A stretch of DNA of 64,000 nucleotides, from positions 1-64,000 of the forward strand of contig NZ_NEUF01000121.1 of the NCBI RefSeq assembly GCF_002910915.1. The letters run 5' to 3'. The DNA is from Streptomyces sp. SM10 (GTDB lineage Bacteria > Actinomycetota > Actinomycetes > Streptomycetales > Streptomycetaceae). The notes under the pieces are model-generated. The model made no database searches. It was not told the origin of the DNA and saw only the letters and a list, made by a program, of their open reading frames with translations. Of this stretch, positions 18,515 to 27,217 are shown piece after piece (positions within the stretch are counted from its first letter, which is position 1; each line of letters opens with the position of its first letter). The position numbers and the translations under genes are program-made.

Positions 18515-19513
18515 TCAGGGTGACGATGTACCCCGATCGACATCCAGCACGTCGCTCACCGCACGACGGGGAGTCGGTGGCACGGCAGGACCGTAGCCCA
18601 GCCGGAGCAGCATCTGCGGAAAGGCCGACGTCGAAGGCGAGTGAGGGTCCCGCAGGAGCCACCGTAGTTCGGGTCGTTCAAGGGCTTGCGAGTTGAGAGA
18701 CGTGGACAACCCGTCCAGCGTCGACTGCAGCAGCACCCTTTCCAAGGCCTGGCCGCCGAGCAACCAGCCCCGAGGGTTGTCCTCGGACGTCCCGAGCACC
18801 GCCAGACAGGGAGTTTGCTCGAAGTCCGCCGAGCGGCGGTCAGGGACCTTGCGGCCCACGGCGAAATCCCGCACCGGTGCCCGGCCGCCGTGATGCCGGG
18901 GTCCGAAGGCGTAGGCGGGGATCCCGTCGGAGACGCCGTTGCCGGATCCCGTCCACCGGGTGATTTCCTCGCGGATGTCAGGAGAGAGAGTCTCGTCCTG
19001 CTCAGCCTCTCTGACCACATCGATCACCGAGTCGACCTGCCAGTCGCCGAGAACGGACATGGCCGCACCCTCCGACCGCGCAGCGCCCTTCAGGCCGTCG
19101 AGAAGCGCTTCGGGGACCGGCTCGTCGGTGAAGGGCTCGCGGCTGCTGCGCCGACGATCGATCGCTGGGTACAGACTGGAGAGCGCATCGCTCACGTCGC
19201 ACTCGGCGAACACGACGGTGGCCAGCAGTGTTGGATCGTCCGGGTCGGGCAGCAATCGGACGTCCGTCGACCATCCGGAGTGTGCGACGGCCACGCGGAG
19301 GTTGAACAGCGCGGCGCCGCAACTGATGTGCATGCCACGGCGAGTCGGATCCGTACGGGGCATGGAGCGGGTCGTGTCCATGCGCAGGTGGAGAACATCG
19401 AACGCCGGCACGTAACGGAACTTCCAGGGCTGGGCATTGTGCATCGACGGAGCCATGGTGGCGTCATCGACCCAAGCGGTGACTGACGCGACGTCAGTGC
19501 GGCGGGTGTGCAT
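18515..19513 (-). CDS. Acg-family nitroreductase-like protein
   Basis: A 332-residue protein of the nitroreductase superfamily resembling the mycobacterial Acg/Rv3131 family of DosR-regulated proteins, which sequester FMN. Landmarks are DDATMAPSMHNAQPWKFRYV near residue 15, then MHISCGAALFNLRVAVAHSG, DRRRSSREPFTDEPVPEALL and WLLGGQALERVLLQSTLDGL, ending in a WLLRDPHSP and MLLRLGYGPAVPPTPRR tail. ATG 19513 follows GGAAAGGAACC; the upstream frame reaches into the USP gene and is not needed. It is the last gene of a minus-strand operon NAPRTase-USP-Acg with only 29 bp after the USP. The context supports a role in hypoxic redox adaptation. Confidence 0.85.
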   Translation of the reverse strand: MHTRRTDVASVTAWVDDATMAPSMHNAQPWKFRYVPAFDVLHLRMDTTRSMPRTDPTRRGMHISCGAALFNLRVAVAHSGWSTDVRLLPDPDDPTLLATVVFAECDVSDALSSLYPAIDRRRSSREPFTDEPVPEALLDGLKGAARSEGAAMSVLGDWQVDSVIDVVREAEQDETLSPDIREEITRWTGSGNGVSDGIPAYAFGPRHHGGRAPVRDFAVGRKVPDRRSADFEQTPCLAVLGTSEDNPRGWLLGGQALERVLLQSTLDGLSTSLNSQALERPELRWLLRDPHSPSTSAFPQMLLRLGYGPAVPPTPRRAVSDVLDVDRGTSSP

Positions 19514-19542
19514 CAGGGTTCCTTTCCCGACCGGAGCGGCCA

Positions 19543-20481
19543 TCACGTGTGAGGGATCACGGCGACGGGGCACTTGGCGTGATGGATCACCGCGTGGGCC
19601 ACGTGCCCGAGCCGGGGGCCGACCGGAAGTGGCCGCTTCCGGCGGCCGACGACGAGCAGTTCAGCCCCCGGAGACGCGTACACCAGCTCCGCCCCGGGTG
19701 CTCCCACCACCGCCCTGGCCTGGATCGGTACGTCCGGATATCGCTTCTGCCACGGCTCCACGGTGCGGCTCAGAGTCCGCGATATCTGGTCGCCCAGTTC
19801 CTCTCCTATGCCGGGGTCGGCGGTTTCGGCGTATGCGTACATGGCCGGCAAGGTCCAGGCGTGGAGGATCTCAAGCCGACTGTTCCTCCTGGCCGCTTCG
19901 GCAAAGCCGAATTCCAGTACCGTTTCGTGGTCCTCGTCGCCCTTCAGGTCGATACCGAGAACCAGCCGCCCGGTCTCCGCCGCCGTGTGGCCGCCCCCCT
20001 GTGCGTCGGAGTCGGTTTCCCGGGTGCGTACGAGTACCACCGGGCGTTCGGACGCCGCGGCTACAGGCAGGGACGTGGTGCCGATGAGGAAGCCGGTGAA
20101 GCTGTCGAGCCCTTGCGATCCCAGAACGAGCAGGTCCACAGCCCCAGGCGTTTCGAGCTCGGCCAGAAGGGCCCTGGGCGCGAGACCTTCGCCGACCAGT
20201 TCCTCCGCGACGACCGCCAGACCGGGCTCGGCCTGTTCGGCGACCCCGGCTGCCTGCTGGAGCAGATCCTCATACTGCCTGGAACGCTCCGGGGGTACGG
20301 GACCTTCAGGGGTGGAACTCCATTCCGCCACGTGCTCCAGGCGCTCGGGAGGAACAGGCCGTTCCTGCACATGGATGACGCGGAGTGAGACTCCCCGCAG
20401 CGCCGCTTCCCGGGCTGCCCACCTGACGGCTGCGACACTCTCCGGAGATCCGTTGACGCCTACTGCCACATTTCCTGTCAT
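19543..20481 (-). CDS. Tandem universal stress protein (UspA)
   Basis: A 312-residue protein with two UspA domains. Domain 1 starts VAVGVNGSPESVAAVRWAAR and retains GSQGLDSFTGFLIGTTS as the ATP loop (G-x2-G-x9-G-T). Domain 2 starts LVLGIDLKGDEDHETVLEFG and ends GRRKRPLPVGPRLGHVAHAV, CPVAVIPHT, with a degenerate loop. It lies between nicotinate phosphoribosyltransferase (45 bp upstream) and the Acg-like gene (29 bp downstream), all on the minus strand and probably on one transcript. Confidence 0.85.
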   Translation of the reverse strand: MTGNVAVGVNGSPESVAAVRWAAREAALRGVSLRVIHVQERPVPPERLEHVAEWSSTPEGPVPPERSRQYEDLLQQAAGVAEQAEPGLAVVAEELVGEGLAPRALLAELETPGAVDLLVLGSQGLDSFTGFLIGTTSLPVAAASERPVVLVRTRETDSDAQGGGHTAAETGRLVLGIDLKGDEDHETVLEFGFAEAARRNSRLEILHAWTLPAMYAYAETADPGIGEELGDQISRTLSRTVEPWQKRYPDVPIQARAVVGAPGAELVYASPGAELLVVGRRKRPLPVGPRLGHVAHAVIHHAKCPVAVIPHT

Positions 20482-20526
20482 GTCCGGCTCCCAGAAGCGA
20501 TTGTGTATCTCTCGTCATCTCGCACA

Positions 20527-21990
20527 TCACCGGCTGTGTCCGCTCTTCGGTGGGCGGGTGGCGTCCTGCGTCTGACCGTTGTCCGCGAGATTCGGATGTT
20601 CTGCGGTTCGCCGGGCCCCAGGAAGGTCCGAGTCCTGCGAGTCGGTCCCACCAGTGCGCCGCTGTTCGACGCTCTGCTCCAGGAGCTGACGAACGTCGGA
20701 GGTCAGTGTCGAAAGCCGAGCGGAAACCGCGGCGACCGGCGCCTTGGGCTCCCGGATCCGGCGGGCCTGCTGCGGTAGGGCAGCCAGGTCGCCGACGAAC
20801 CGCTCGTGGGCGGTGGCAAGAGTGTCGCGTGCGCCGGTGCGGTGACCTGCCGACATCACTGTCCGCAAGAGCGCCTCCCGGCCCTCGGGTACGTCCTCCT
20901 CGACCAGCGCGATCACATCGTCCACCGCGCCCTCTGCCCGAAGGACTTGCTTGCGCCCGGGTGCGGTCACCTTGGCAGCGGACAGCTTCATCACCGGCCG
21001 GCCGTCGTATTCGACCAGCTTGTAGGCCGAGTCCAGATACGGGGCGTCGGACGACGTCCCCACCTTGGTCCCGACGGCGTACACGTCGATCGGTGCGCCG
21101 GAACGAACCAGGTCGTCGATGCGGTACTCGTCGAGACCACCACTCGCGATGATGCCGACGTCCGGCAGACCTGCTTGGTCCAGGACTGTCCGTGACCGGC
21201 GGGCCAGCTCGGCCAGGTCGCCGCTGTCCAGGCGGATCGCGGAGCCGGGGCCCCGTTGCAGGGCGTTCAGGACGCGAGCCGCGGTCACGACGCCCTCCAC
21301 TGTGTCGTACGTATCGACCAGGAGGGTGATCGGACCGGCACGGCTGCGCGCGAAGGCCATGAACGCTGCTTCTTCGTCGCTGAAAGCCTCGATGTACGAA
21401 TGCGCCATGGTTCCGGAAGCCGGCATCTTCCATCGGAGTGCCGCAGCGACGTTACTGGTGCCGGCGAAGCCGACCATCGCGCTGACGCGGGCCGCCTGCA
21501 TGCCTGCCTCCGGCCCGTGCCCGCGGCGCAGGGAGAAGTCGACGACAGGGTGCCCGGCAGCGGCAAGGACGCACCGGGCCGCCTTGGCCGCCACGGTCGT
21601 CTGATGGCTGACCTGACTCAGCAGCCACGTCTCGACGAGCTGCGCTTGCGGCAGTGGTGCGGTGACTTCCAGCAGAGGCTCACCGGGCAGAACGATCCGC
21701 CCTTCCGGCACGGCTCTGACTTCACCCTCGAAACCGAGCCCGACGAGGGGTTCCACCTCGTGCACCGGACGTCCGAGAGCGGCTGCGAAGTCCCGTGCGT
21801 CATCCGCGGTGACGCGGAAATCGGTCAGGAAGTCGAGAACCGGCTCCAGCCCCGCGCTCACCAGGAAGCCGCGGCTCGGGGCTAGATCGCGTACGAAGAG
21901 GCTGAACGTGGCGTCCTCCGTCATTCCCTCTCGCAGGTAGGAGAGGGCCATCGACGCTTCGTACAGATCCGTGGTCGTGGTCTGTGACAT
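20527..21990 (-). CDS. pncB: Nicotinate phosphoribosyltransferase
   Basis: A 487-residue enzyme that converts nicotinate and PRPP to nicotinate mononucleotide in NAD salvage. Family landmarks include TTTDLYEASMALSYLREGM at the N-terminus, FSLRRGHGPEAGMQAARVSA, the catalytic-histidine region GTMAHSYIEAFSDEEAAF, the phosphate-binding IRLDSGDLAELARRS, and DVYAVGTKVGTSSDAPYLDS. ATG 21990 fits the family start; the longer frame upstream lacks similarity. It heads an operon with a USP and an Acg protein and is divergent from the USP at 22231, sharing the best OsdR-like box (22131-22150). S. coelicolor also has this gene in its dormancy island, suggesting NAD maintenance in hypoxia. Confidence 0.9.
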   Translation of the reverse strand: MSQTTTTDLYEASMALSYLREGMTEDATFSLFVRDLAPSRGFLVSAGLEPVLDFLTDFRVTADDARDFAAALGRPVHEVEPLVGLGFEGEVRAVPEGRIVLPGEPLLEVTAPLPQAQLVETWLLSQVSHQTTVAAKAARCVLAAAGHPVVDFSLRRGHGPEAGMQAARVSAMVGFAGTSNVAAALRWKMPASGTMAHSYIEAFSDEEAAFMAFARSRAGPITLLVDTYDTVEGVVTAARVLNALQRGPGSAIRLDSGDLAELARRSRTVLDQAGLPDVGIIASGGLDEYRIDDLVRSGAPIDVYAVGTKVGTSSDAPYLDSAYKLVEYDGRPVMKLSAAKVTAPGRKQVLRAEGAVDDVIALVEEDVPEGREALLRTVMSAGHRTGARDTLATAHERFVGDLAALPQQARRIREPKAPVAAVSARLSTLTSDVRQLLEQSVEQRRTGGTDSQDSDLPGARRTAEHPNLADNGQTQDATRPPKSGHSR

Positions 21991-22130
21991 GGCGCTCAGT
22001 GCTTCTTCCTGATCGTCGGAGCCGCCTTCCCGACCGGGACGGGTCCGATCACCCGTACAGCATTTCTCGGGGCGACCTCCTTCGGGTAGGGCCGAGTGGG
22101 GCACCTTCGGCGAGATGTCGGAGGACCCTC

Positions 22131-22150
22131 CGAGGACCTTTCGGTCCTCG
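22131..22150. promoter_or_regulatory. Putative OsdR/DevR-like box 4 (best match)
   Basis: CGAGGACCTTTCGGTCCTCG has perfect 8-bp arms around TTTC. It closely parallels the roughly 20-bp DosR palindrome with GGAC/GTCC cores. It lies 80 bp upstream of the USP at 22231 and 140 bp upstream of the divergent pncB operon, so it may serve both. Confidence 0.6.
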
Positions 22151-22230
22151 GATGGGACCGCCGTGGCCCTGCCGTCCACTGGCTGGTGAGGGCACCTTGA
22201 GATCGAGTGCATGCGGCCCGAGGAGCGGAT

Positions 22231-23127
22231 ATGAGCACTGAGACGTTCCGAACAGCGCGACCAGGACAGGTCGTCGTAGGCATCGATGGTTCCGCCCACG
22301 CCAGATCGGCTGCTCTCTGGGCGGCGGCCCAGGCCGATGCGTGCCGACAGAGGCTGTGTGTTCTGTACGCGGCCGATCTCGACCGGCTCTCCAGATTCGC
22401 CTCCTTCCAGACGGTTGAAAGCGTCCGCGAGAAGGCGCGCGAACGGCTCTCCGAAACTGCGGAAGCGGTGCAGGAGCGCTTCCCGTCTCTAGACATCGCC
22501 GGGCAGCTCAGCCGCGGGGAGCCGGTATGGGCTCTGCATGAGGCGGCCGGCCCGCGGGACTCCATCGTCGTGGGGAGCCGTGGGCGTGGTGGCTTCAGCG
22601 CGCTCATGCTCGGTTCAGTGAGCCTCGGGGTGACGGCGGGGGCCACCGTCCCTGTCGTGGTGGTACGCGGTGCGTCCACGTGGTCGGAAGTTGAGAGCGT
22701 TACGGCGGCTGTTCGAGGAGCCACGGACGGGGAGTGGCTCGAAACCGCGGCGCAAGAGGCGCAGATCCGGGGTGCGAACCTGCGTCTGCTGGGGGTCAGG
22801 AGCATTCTGGCGAGGGCGGTCGATACGACGCCGCTCCCCGGTGCGGACGAAGGTGCCGACCGCCGGAACGAGCAGCAGATGCAGGACCTCGCGGCAGGCG
22901 TTCGTCAGAGGTTCCCTGGGACGACCGTGTCCACGGAGGTGGTGACAGGGAGATCCGCAGCAGCAGTGCTCGTCGAGGCGAGCCGTCACTGCGGCCTCAT
23001 CGTCCTGGGAGGACGCCGAGACCTCGGGGTAGGGGCCGGTCCTGGTCGCCTCGCTCACGCACTGCTGCACCATTCCCACTGCCCCGTCGAGATCGTCCCC
23101 CGGAGTGTCACCGAGGAGGTCACGTGA
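22231..23127 (+). CDS. Tandem universal stress protein (UspA)
   Basis: A 298-residue protein with two UspA domains. The first starts VVVGIDGSAHARSAALWAAA and has the complete ATP loop GSRGRGGFSALMLGSVSLGV. The second is diverged at its beginning and ends in GGRRDLGVGAGPGRLAHALL, CPVEIVPRS without a canonical loop. ATG 22231 follows GAGGAG; the open frame begins at 22207 but that start has no ribosome site. The stop overlaps the start of the next USP as GTGA. The strongest OsdR-like palindrome is 80 bp upstream. Confidence 0.85.
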   Translation: MSTETFRTARPGQVVVGIDGSAHARSAALWAAAQADACRQRLCVLYAADLDRLSRFASFQTVESVREKARERLSETAEAVQERFPSLDIAGQLSRGEPVWALHEAAGPRDSIVVGSRGRGGFSALMLGSVSLGVTAGATVPVVVVRGASTWSEVESVTAAVRGATDGEWLETAAQEAQIRGANLRLLGVRSILARAVDTTPLPGADEGADRRNEQQMQDLAAGVRQRFPGTTVSTEVVTGRSAAAVLVEASRHCGLIVLGGRRDLGVGAGPGRLAHALLHHSHCPVEIVPRSVTEEVT

Positions 23128-23990
23128 CCATCTCCAGCACTGACCAGCAGATAGTGGTCGGTATAGACCCGGGTGATCCCTCGGTCCCCACCCTGGCGTG
23201 GGCGGCGGACGAGGCCGACCGCAGAGACCTGACGCTGCGGCTGGTACTTGCGATCCCACCAGCTCATGACACCCAGCACGTGGACTCGACACCCCACCAC
23301 CTCTCGCTGCAGGCACGAGGCCAAGACGCTCTGACCGCGGCCACGGAGACCATCCTCCGTCTCACCCCACACGCGCATGTGGTGACGGAACTCGTCGACG
23401 GGCTCCCCGCACTGGTGCTCTGCCGGCGCGCGACGGACCCCACCCGCATGATCGTGGTCGGCTCGCGGCGGCTCGGTCACGCAGCGGAATTCCTCAGCAC
23501 CCGGTCGGTGGCCGCGCCTCTCAGCGCGCAAGCGCACTGCCCTGTGGTCGTGGTGAGAGCACCCGAGCACACAGCGGAATGGCCGGCTCAGCTGATCGTC
23601 GGAGTCGACGGCAGTGCCTCATCACACGAGGCGGTGAAGTTCGCCTTCGAGGAGGCGGAAGTGCGAGGAGCTGTCCTCCATGCGGTGTGGGTGTGGCCGC
23701 GACCCGCCGTGGCGTTCAAGGGGAGCGAGGCCGGACTCGAAGAGCGCACTCAACTCCTTACCGAGGCGATTGCCGAGTGTTCCGCCGGACATCCGAGTGT
23801 GGAAACGACCCAGGAGGTGCGTCGGGGGCATCCCGTGGAGGAACTCGCCCGCGCCTCCTCCACCGCGCGCGCAGTGGTCGTCGGAAGGCGTGGCCACGGT
23901 GGATACACAGGCATGCGCCTCGGGTCGGTCGTCCACGGGCTCCTGCAGCGAGCCGAGTGCCCGGTGATCACCGTTCCCGGTGAAGAGTGA
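23124..23990 (+). CDS. Tandem universal stress protein (UspA)
   Basis: A 288-residue protein starting at GTG 23124, 5 nt after GAGGAGG and overlapping the previous stop. Domain 1 begins IVVGIDPGDPSVPTLAWAAD, but its loop is degenerate (GSRRLGHAAEFLSTRS). Domain 2 begins LIVGVDGSASSHEAVKFAFE and retains the ATP loop GRRGHGGYTGMRLGSVVHGL. This reverses the usual pattern of the neighbouring tandem USPs, where the first half keeps the loop. The two co-translated USPs could therefore complement one another as a heteromer, which is inference. It converges on the CBS-BON gene at 24099. Confidence 0.85.
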   Translation: MTISSTDQQIVVGIDPGDPSVPTLAWAADEADRRDLTLRLVLAIPPAHDTQHVDSTPHHLSLQARGQDALTAATETILRLTPHAHVVTELVDGLPALVLCRRATDPTRMIVVGSRRLGHAAEFLSTRSVAAPLSAQAHCPVVVVRAPEHTAEWPAQLIVGVDGSASSHEAVKFAFEEAEVRGAVLHAVWVWPRPAVAFKGSEAGLEERTQLLTEAIAECSAGHPSVETTQEVRRGHPVEELARASSTARAVVVGRRGHGGYTGMRLGSVVHGLLQRAECPVITVPGEE

Positions 23991-24098
23991 CCGGCCGGTC
24001 CCGCGCCCGATTTCCGGCACCTGAGTTGGCGCAGCCGCCTGAGAACGGGCAACTGAAGCACACGTGCGTCTCCCGCTCGTCGCGGGCTTCGGCAGGCC

Positions 24099-24731
24099 TC
24101 AGCGGTTGCCGAAGTCGAGGCGGATGTCAACCACACCTTCCACGGCCCGAACGGCTCGGGCGAGGAGCGGGACCAGCGCCCGGTCCGCCAGAGCCCCGCC
24201 CAGGGTGACCACCCCGTCGGAGACCCGTACGTCGACGTCTGCCGCAGCCGGAAGTCCGGACAGTACGCCGCGCGCCTCGGCTGCGATGTCATCGTCGGAG
24301 CGCAGGAAGACTTTCAGCAGGTCACCTCTGCTGATCACGCCTTGAAGCAGTCCACCACCGTCCACCACCGGCAGACGCTTCACGTGGCGCCGTGCCATGA
24401 TCCGTGCCGCTTCAGCCACTGTCGCGTCCGCGTGCACGGTGACGGCAGGGGTCGACATCAGCTCCTCGGCGTATACAGCGTCAGCCTTGGCAGAGTCCGC
24501 GAACGGGCGATCACTCGGCCCGGAGCCCCCGGTGGGACGGTTCCCCTCCTTGAGGAGAAGGTCCGCCTCCGAGACCACCCCGATCACACGGCCTTCGCCG
24601 ACGAGCACCGGAAGAGCGCTCACCTTCCACTGATCCATGAGCTTGACGATGTCCTTGTACGTGGCTCTGCTGCCCACAGCAACCGCGGTGTGCGTCATCA
24701 AATCACTCACGGTGTGAGGCGAGGTCGTCAT
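24099..24731 (-). CDS. CBS-pair protein with C-terminal BON domain
   Basis: A 210-residue paralogue of the protein at 15278. CBS 1 spans VSDLMTHTAVAVGSRATYKD to IGVVSEADLLLKE (about 8-62), CBS 2 spans EELMSTPAVTVHADATVAEA to QGVISRGDLLKVFLRSDDDI (about 88-145), and the BON segment is VDVRVSDGVVTLGGALADRA (about 165-205). ATG 24731 is preceded by AGGGGAGC; the longer frame adds ten residues without similarity. It follows the Rv1733c-like membrane gene by 46 bp and probably shares its transcript. CBS pairs sense adenylates, which suits a dormancy island. Confidence 0.85.
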   Translation of the reverse strand: MTTSPHTVSDLMTHTAVAVGSRATYKDIVKLMDQWKVSALPVLVGEGRVIGVVSEADLLLKEGNRPTGGSGPSDRPFADSAKADAVYAEELMSTPAVTVHADATVAEAARIMARRHVKRLPVVDGGGLLQGVISRGDLLKVFLRSDDDIAAEARGVLSGLPAAADVDVRVSDGVVTLGGALADRALVPLLARAVRAVEGVVDIRLDFGNR

Positions 24732-24777
24732 CACAAGCTCCCCTGGTAGGCCAGTTCGCACATCGTCCGGTCGGAGG

Positions 24778-25362
24778 TCAGGCGCGGCGACTCCATTCCG
24801 GCTCCACTCTGCTCCACTCGGACTCCCACATGGTCGCGCGACGCCGGTTGCACCCCATTCGCACGGCGATCCCGGCCAGTGCGCCTGCGCCGAAGGTCAC
24901 GGCGGCGCTGCTTCCGCCCACCAGCAGCGCTTCGGCCCATACGTCGCGGTACTCGAGTGGGGCGGAGGTGACACTGCCTCGGCTGTCCAGCCAGAGCCTG
25001 GTTCGTTCGCCGCGCTCGGTCCCCGGTGGGACCGGCACCTCTCCTGTAGCCTCGCCGCCGGTGGCCGTCACCCAGCGGACCGGCACCGGGACGCGTTGGT
25101 ATTGTCCCGACTCGTCCGTCCACGGCGTCGACGTGGCCGCGTCGCGCAGGACCGTGGCACGTACGAGATGCCGGTCGGCCCGCTGCTCCGCGACCACTGA
25201 CTGTTCGCGCTCGAAGGCTGCCCATCCGTGCGCGATGCCGATCGACGAAGCACACATGAGGGTCAGCGCCGCAACAAGAAGCCACAGCCGGGCCTCCTGG
25301 ACGTCGACCTTCCGGCGCAGAGGATGCGTACGCCACCGGCGGCTTCCTACTACTGCGTACAT
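24778..25362 (-). CDS. Rv1733c-like two-helix membrane protein
   Basis: A 194-residue membrane protein. One helix lies near residues 27-47 (LWLLVAALTLMCASSIGIAH) and a second near 150-170 (ALLVGGSSAAVTFGAGALAG). Between them is an extracytoplasmic domain containing VPVPVRWVTATGGEATGEV and RLWLDSRGSVTSAPL. This layout matches the Rv1733c family, DosR-regulon membrane proteins of mycobacteria, which also occur in the S. coelicolor dormancy island. Function is unknown. ATG 25362 was chosen because the preceding frame is low-complexity. It is followed by the CBS-BON gene and is divergent from the second dehydrogenase. Confidence 0.75.
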   Translation of the reverse strand: MYAVVGSRRWRTHPLRRKVDVQEARLWLLVAALTLMCASSIGIAHGWAAFEREQSVVAEQRADRHLVRATVLRDAATSTPWTDESGQYQRVPVPVRWVTATGGEATGEVPVPPGTERGERTRLWLDSRGSVTSAPLEYRDVWAEALLVGGSSAAVTFGAGALAGIAVRMGCNRRRATMWESEWSRVEPEWSRRA

Positions 25363-25524
25363 AGGGTCACAGCCCTTCAGGCCATGCTCTGATCGCGGTG
25401 GCCCGCCTGAGACGACGGTGAAACGGCCCCTGCGCGGCGGCTTCCCGCGCGTACGCCGGTGTCCTCGACTCCGAGTCTCCGCACACACGCGGGGACGATG
25501 AAGGGCCATCCGACGCATTCGGCT

Positions 25525-25538
25525 GGGCCGACTGGTCC
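25525..25538. promoter_or_regulatory. Putative OsdR/DevR-like box 5
   Basis: GGGCCGACTGGTCC has arms GGGCC and GGTCC around 4 nt, with one mismatch. It lies in the 436-bp spacer between the Rv1733c-like gene (163 bp away) and the second dehydrogenase (260 bp away). Nothing else is recognised in this spacer, where no gene is supported. Confidence 0.35.
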
Positions 25539-25798
25539 TTGGCTGCTGCCCCGGACAATCACAGGAATCGTTCGCCACGGTCAGACAGGGGCCGAATGTC
25601 CCCGAGGGCTACCCCTTTCGTCTCTCGGAAGCGACCCAACGCGAACCGAGACTGGAACAGCGTCGCCAGAGTAAGGAAGGTCGGCATGGGCTGTGCGAAC
25701 AGACGGACCGCAGCAGGATTGCGTGGCCGTGCTCAGTGAATGCCTGGGTATGGCTGCTGACCGTTAGGCAAGCTGCCGTGGGATAGGGAGTGAGCACT

Positions 25799-26833
25799 TT
25801 GCGTGCATTTGTTTATCACGGCCCCGGAATAGGACATTGGGACAGTGTCCCGGACCCGGTGATCGAGCAGCCTACCGACGCGCTCGTGCGGGTCGACGCG
25901 GCTTCGGTCTGCGTAGGTGACCTGTACATGCTCCGAGGGGAGGACAGTGAAGTGCGGCCAGGCGCGGTTCTGGGGCACGAAGCCGTTGGCGAGATCATGG
26001 AGGTCGGCCCCGAGGTGCACTCAGTGGTTCCGGGGGACGAGGTGATTGTCTCGTCCATCTCCGCCTGCGGGTACTGCCTTTCATGCAGAGAAGGTATCTA
26101 TGGTCAGTGCAAGCAAGGGGGCGGGTGGCTACTGGGGCATGAAATAGACGGCACGCAGGCGGATTTTGTCCGTGTTCCGTTCGCGGACCACTCGACGCAC
26201 AAACTTCCGTACGGCCTGGACATGAATACGGCAGTATTGTTCTCCGAGGTGCTACCTGCGGCTTTCGAGCTCGGGGTGCGCAACGGTAAGGTGCGGCCAG
26301 GAGTTGTGGTTGCGGTGGTAGGGGCAGGACCCGTCGGATTGGCCGCTGTGAGTATTGCTGAGATGTTCGGTCCTTCCCGCGTTATTTCGGTTGACCTGCT
26401 GCCGCATCGATTGGAGATGGGTACCGAATTGGGGGCTGATGCCGCAGAACTTCCGGGACGTCTGATAGCGGAGCTGTCGGAGGGCCCCGGAGCTGATGTA
26501 GTCATCGAAGCGGCGGGCACTCCTGATAGTTTCACTCTGTGTACGAGAGCGGTGCGATCAGGCGGCCGCATCGCGAACGTTGGTATGCACAATTCGGCAG
26601 TCACCCTGCACCTTGAACAATTGTGGCGCAAGAATATCACCATCAGCACTGGTCAGGTCGACGCATCGTCCACACCTTGGCTTCTCGATACGCTCACTTC
26701 GAAGCAAATGCAGCGCCTCTCGCGAATTATTACTCGGGAACTGGAATTCGATCAGACGGAAGAAGCCTACGAGATTCTCGCTACCGCGGCTGAAGCAGGA
26801 GAATTGAGAACTGCTCTCCGGCGGCCTGGCTGA
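25799..26833 (+). CDS. Zinc-dependent alcohol dehydrogenase paralogue
   Basis: A medium-chain dehydrogenase of 344 residues, clearly paralogous to the protein at 9467. TTG 25799 is preferred: it gives MRAFVYHGPG, aligning with MKALVFQGKG of the paralogue, and sits 8 nt after AGGGAG. GTG 25790 overlaps that ribosome site. H60-E61 (LGHEAVGE) and the structural zinc cysteines (CGYCLSCREGIYGQC) are present. The catalytic loop reads CVGDLYML instead of CGTDLHI, so the threonine in the usual proton relay is replaced. Codons are noticeably more AT-rich than in the neighbours (many ATT, TTT, GAA), suggesting separate acquisition. Confidence 0.8.
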   Translation: MRAFVYHGPGIGHWDSVPDPVIEQPTDALVRVDAASVCVGDLYMLRGEDSEVRPGAVLGHEAVGEIMEVGPEVHSVVPGDEVIVSSISACGYCLSCREGIYGQCKQGGGWLLGHEIDGTQADFVRVPFADHSTHKLPYGLDMNTAVLFSEVLPAAFELGVRNGKVRPGVVVAVVGAGPVGLAAVSIAEMFGPSRVISVDLLPHRLEMGTELGADAAELPGRLIAELSEGPGADVVIEAAGTPDSFTLCTRAVRSGGRIANVGMHNSAVTLHLEQLWRKNITISTGQVDASSTPWLLDTLTSKQMQRLSRIITRELEFDQTEEAYEILATAAEAGELRTALRRPG

Positions 26834-27217
26834 TCGGCGCTACCGTAACCGTCGGCCCCGGCTTCTGAGGGGGCGTCCTCGATGCTCATGCCGGCCGCGT
26901 GCTCAAGCGTTTGCGGCTCTGTCGGTCGGTCAGGTGGTCCGCGATGCGGTGGCCTTCGTCGGATAGGCCGGGGAAGGAGTCGCGACCGCCGGCCAGGGCC
27001 TGGGTGTACTTGAGTGCTGCCCTACAGGTCGGTGATGCGTGGGCGCACGTCATCCGTGTGTGCTGAGGGGCCTCCCGCATGCCTGATGGCTCATCAGGTA
27101 GGTCAGCATCCGGTCAGCATGAGTCCCCGCGCGTCCCGGGGTGATCGTCCCAACAGGCGCCGGCGCGAAGGGAAAGCCCTGGTAAGAAGCCGCCTCGCCC
27201 GACCGGAGCGATGTTCC
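26834..27217. other. Intergenic, no supported gene
   Basis: About 380 bp between the second dehydrogenase and the IS1182 fragment. A short minus-strand frame (27080-26886) has no recognisable similarity or ribosome site. I see no promoter or hairpin worth naming. Confidence 0.4.
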
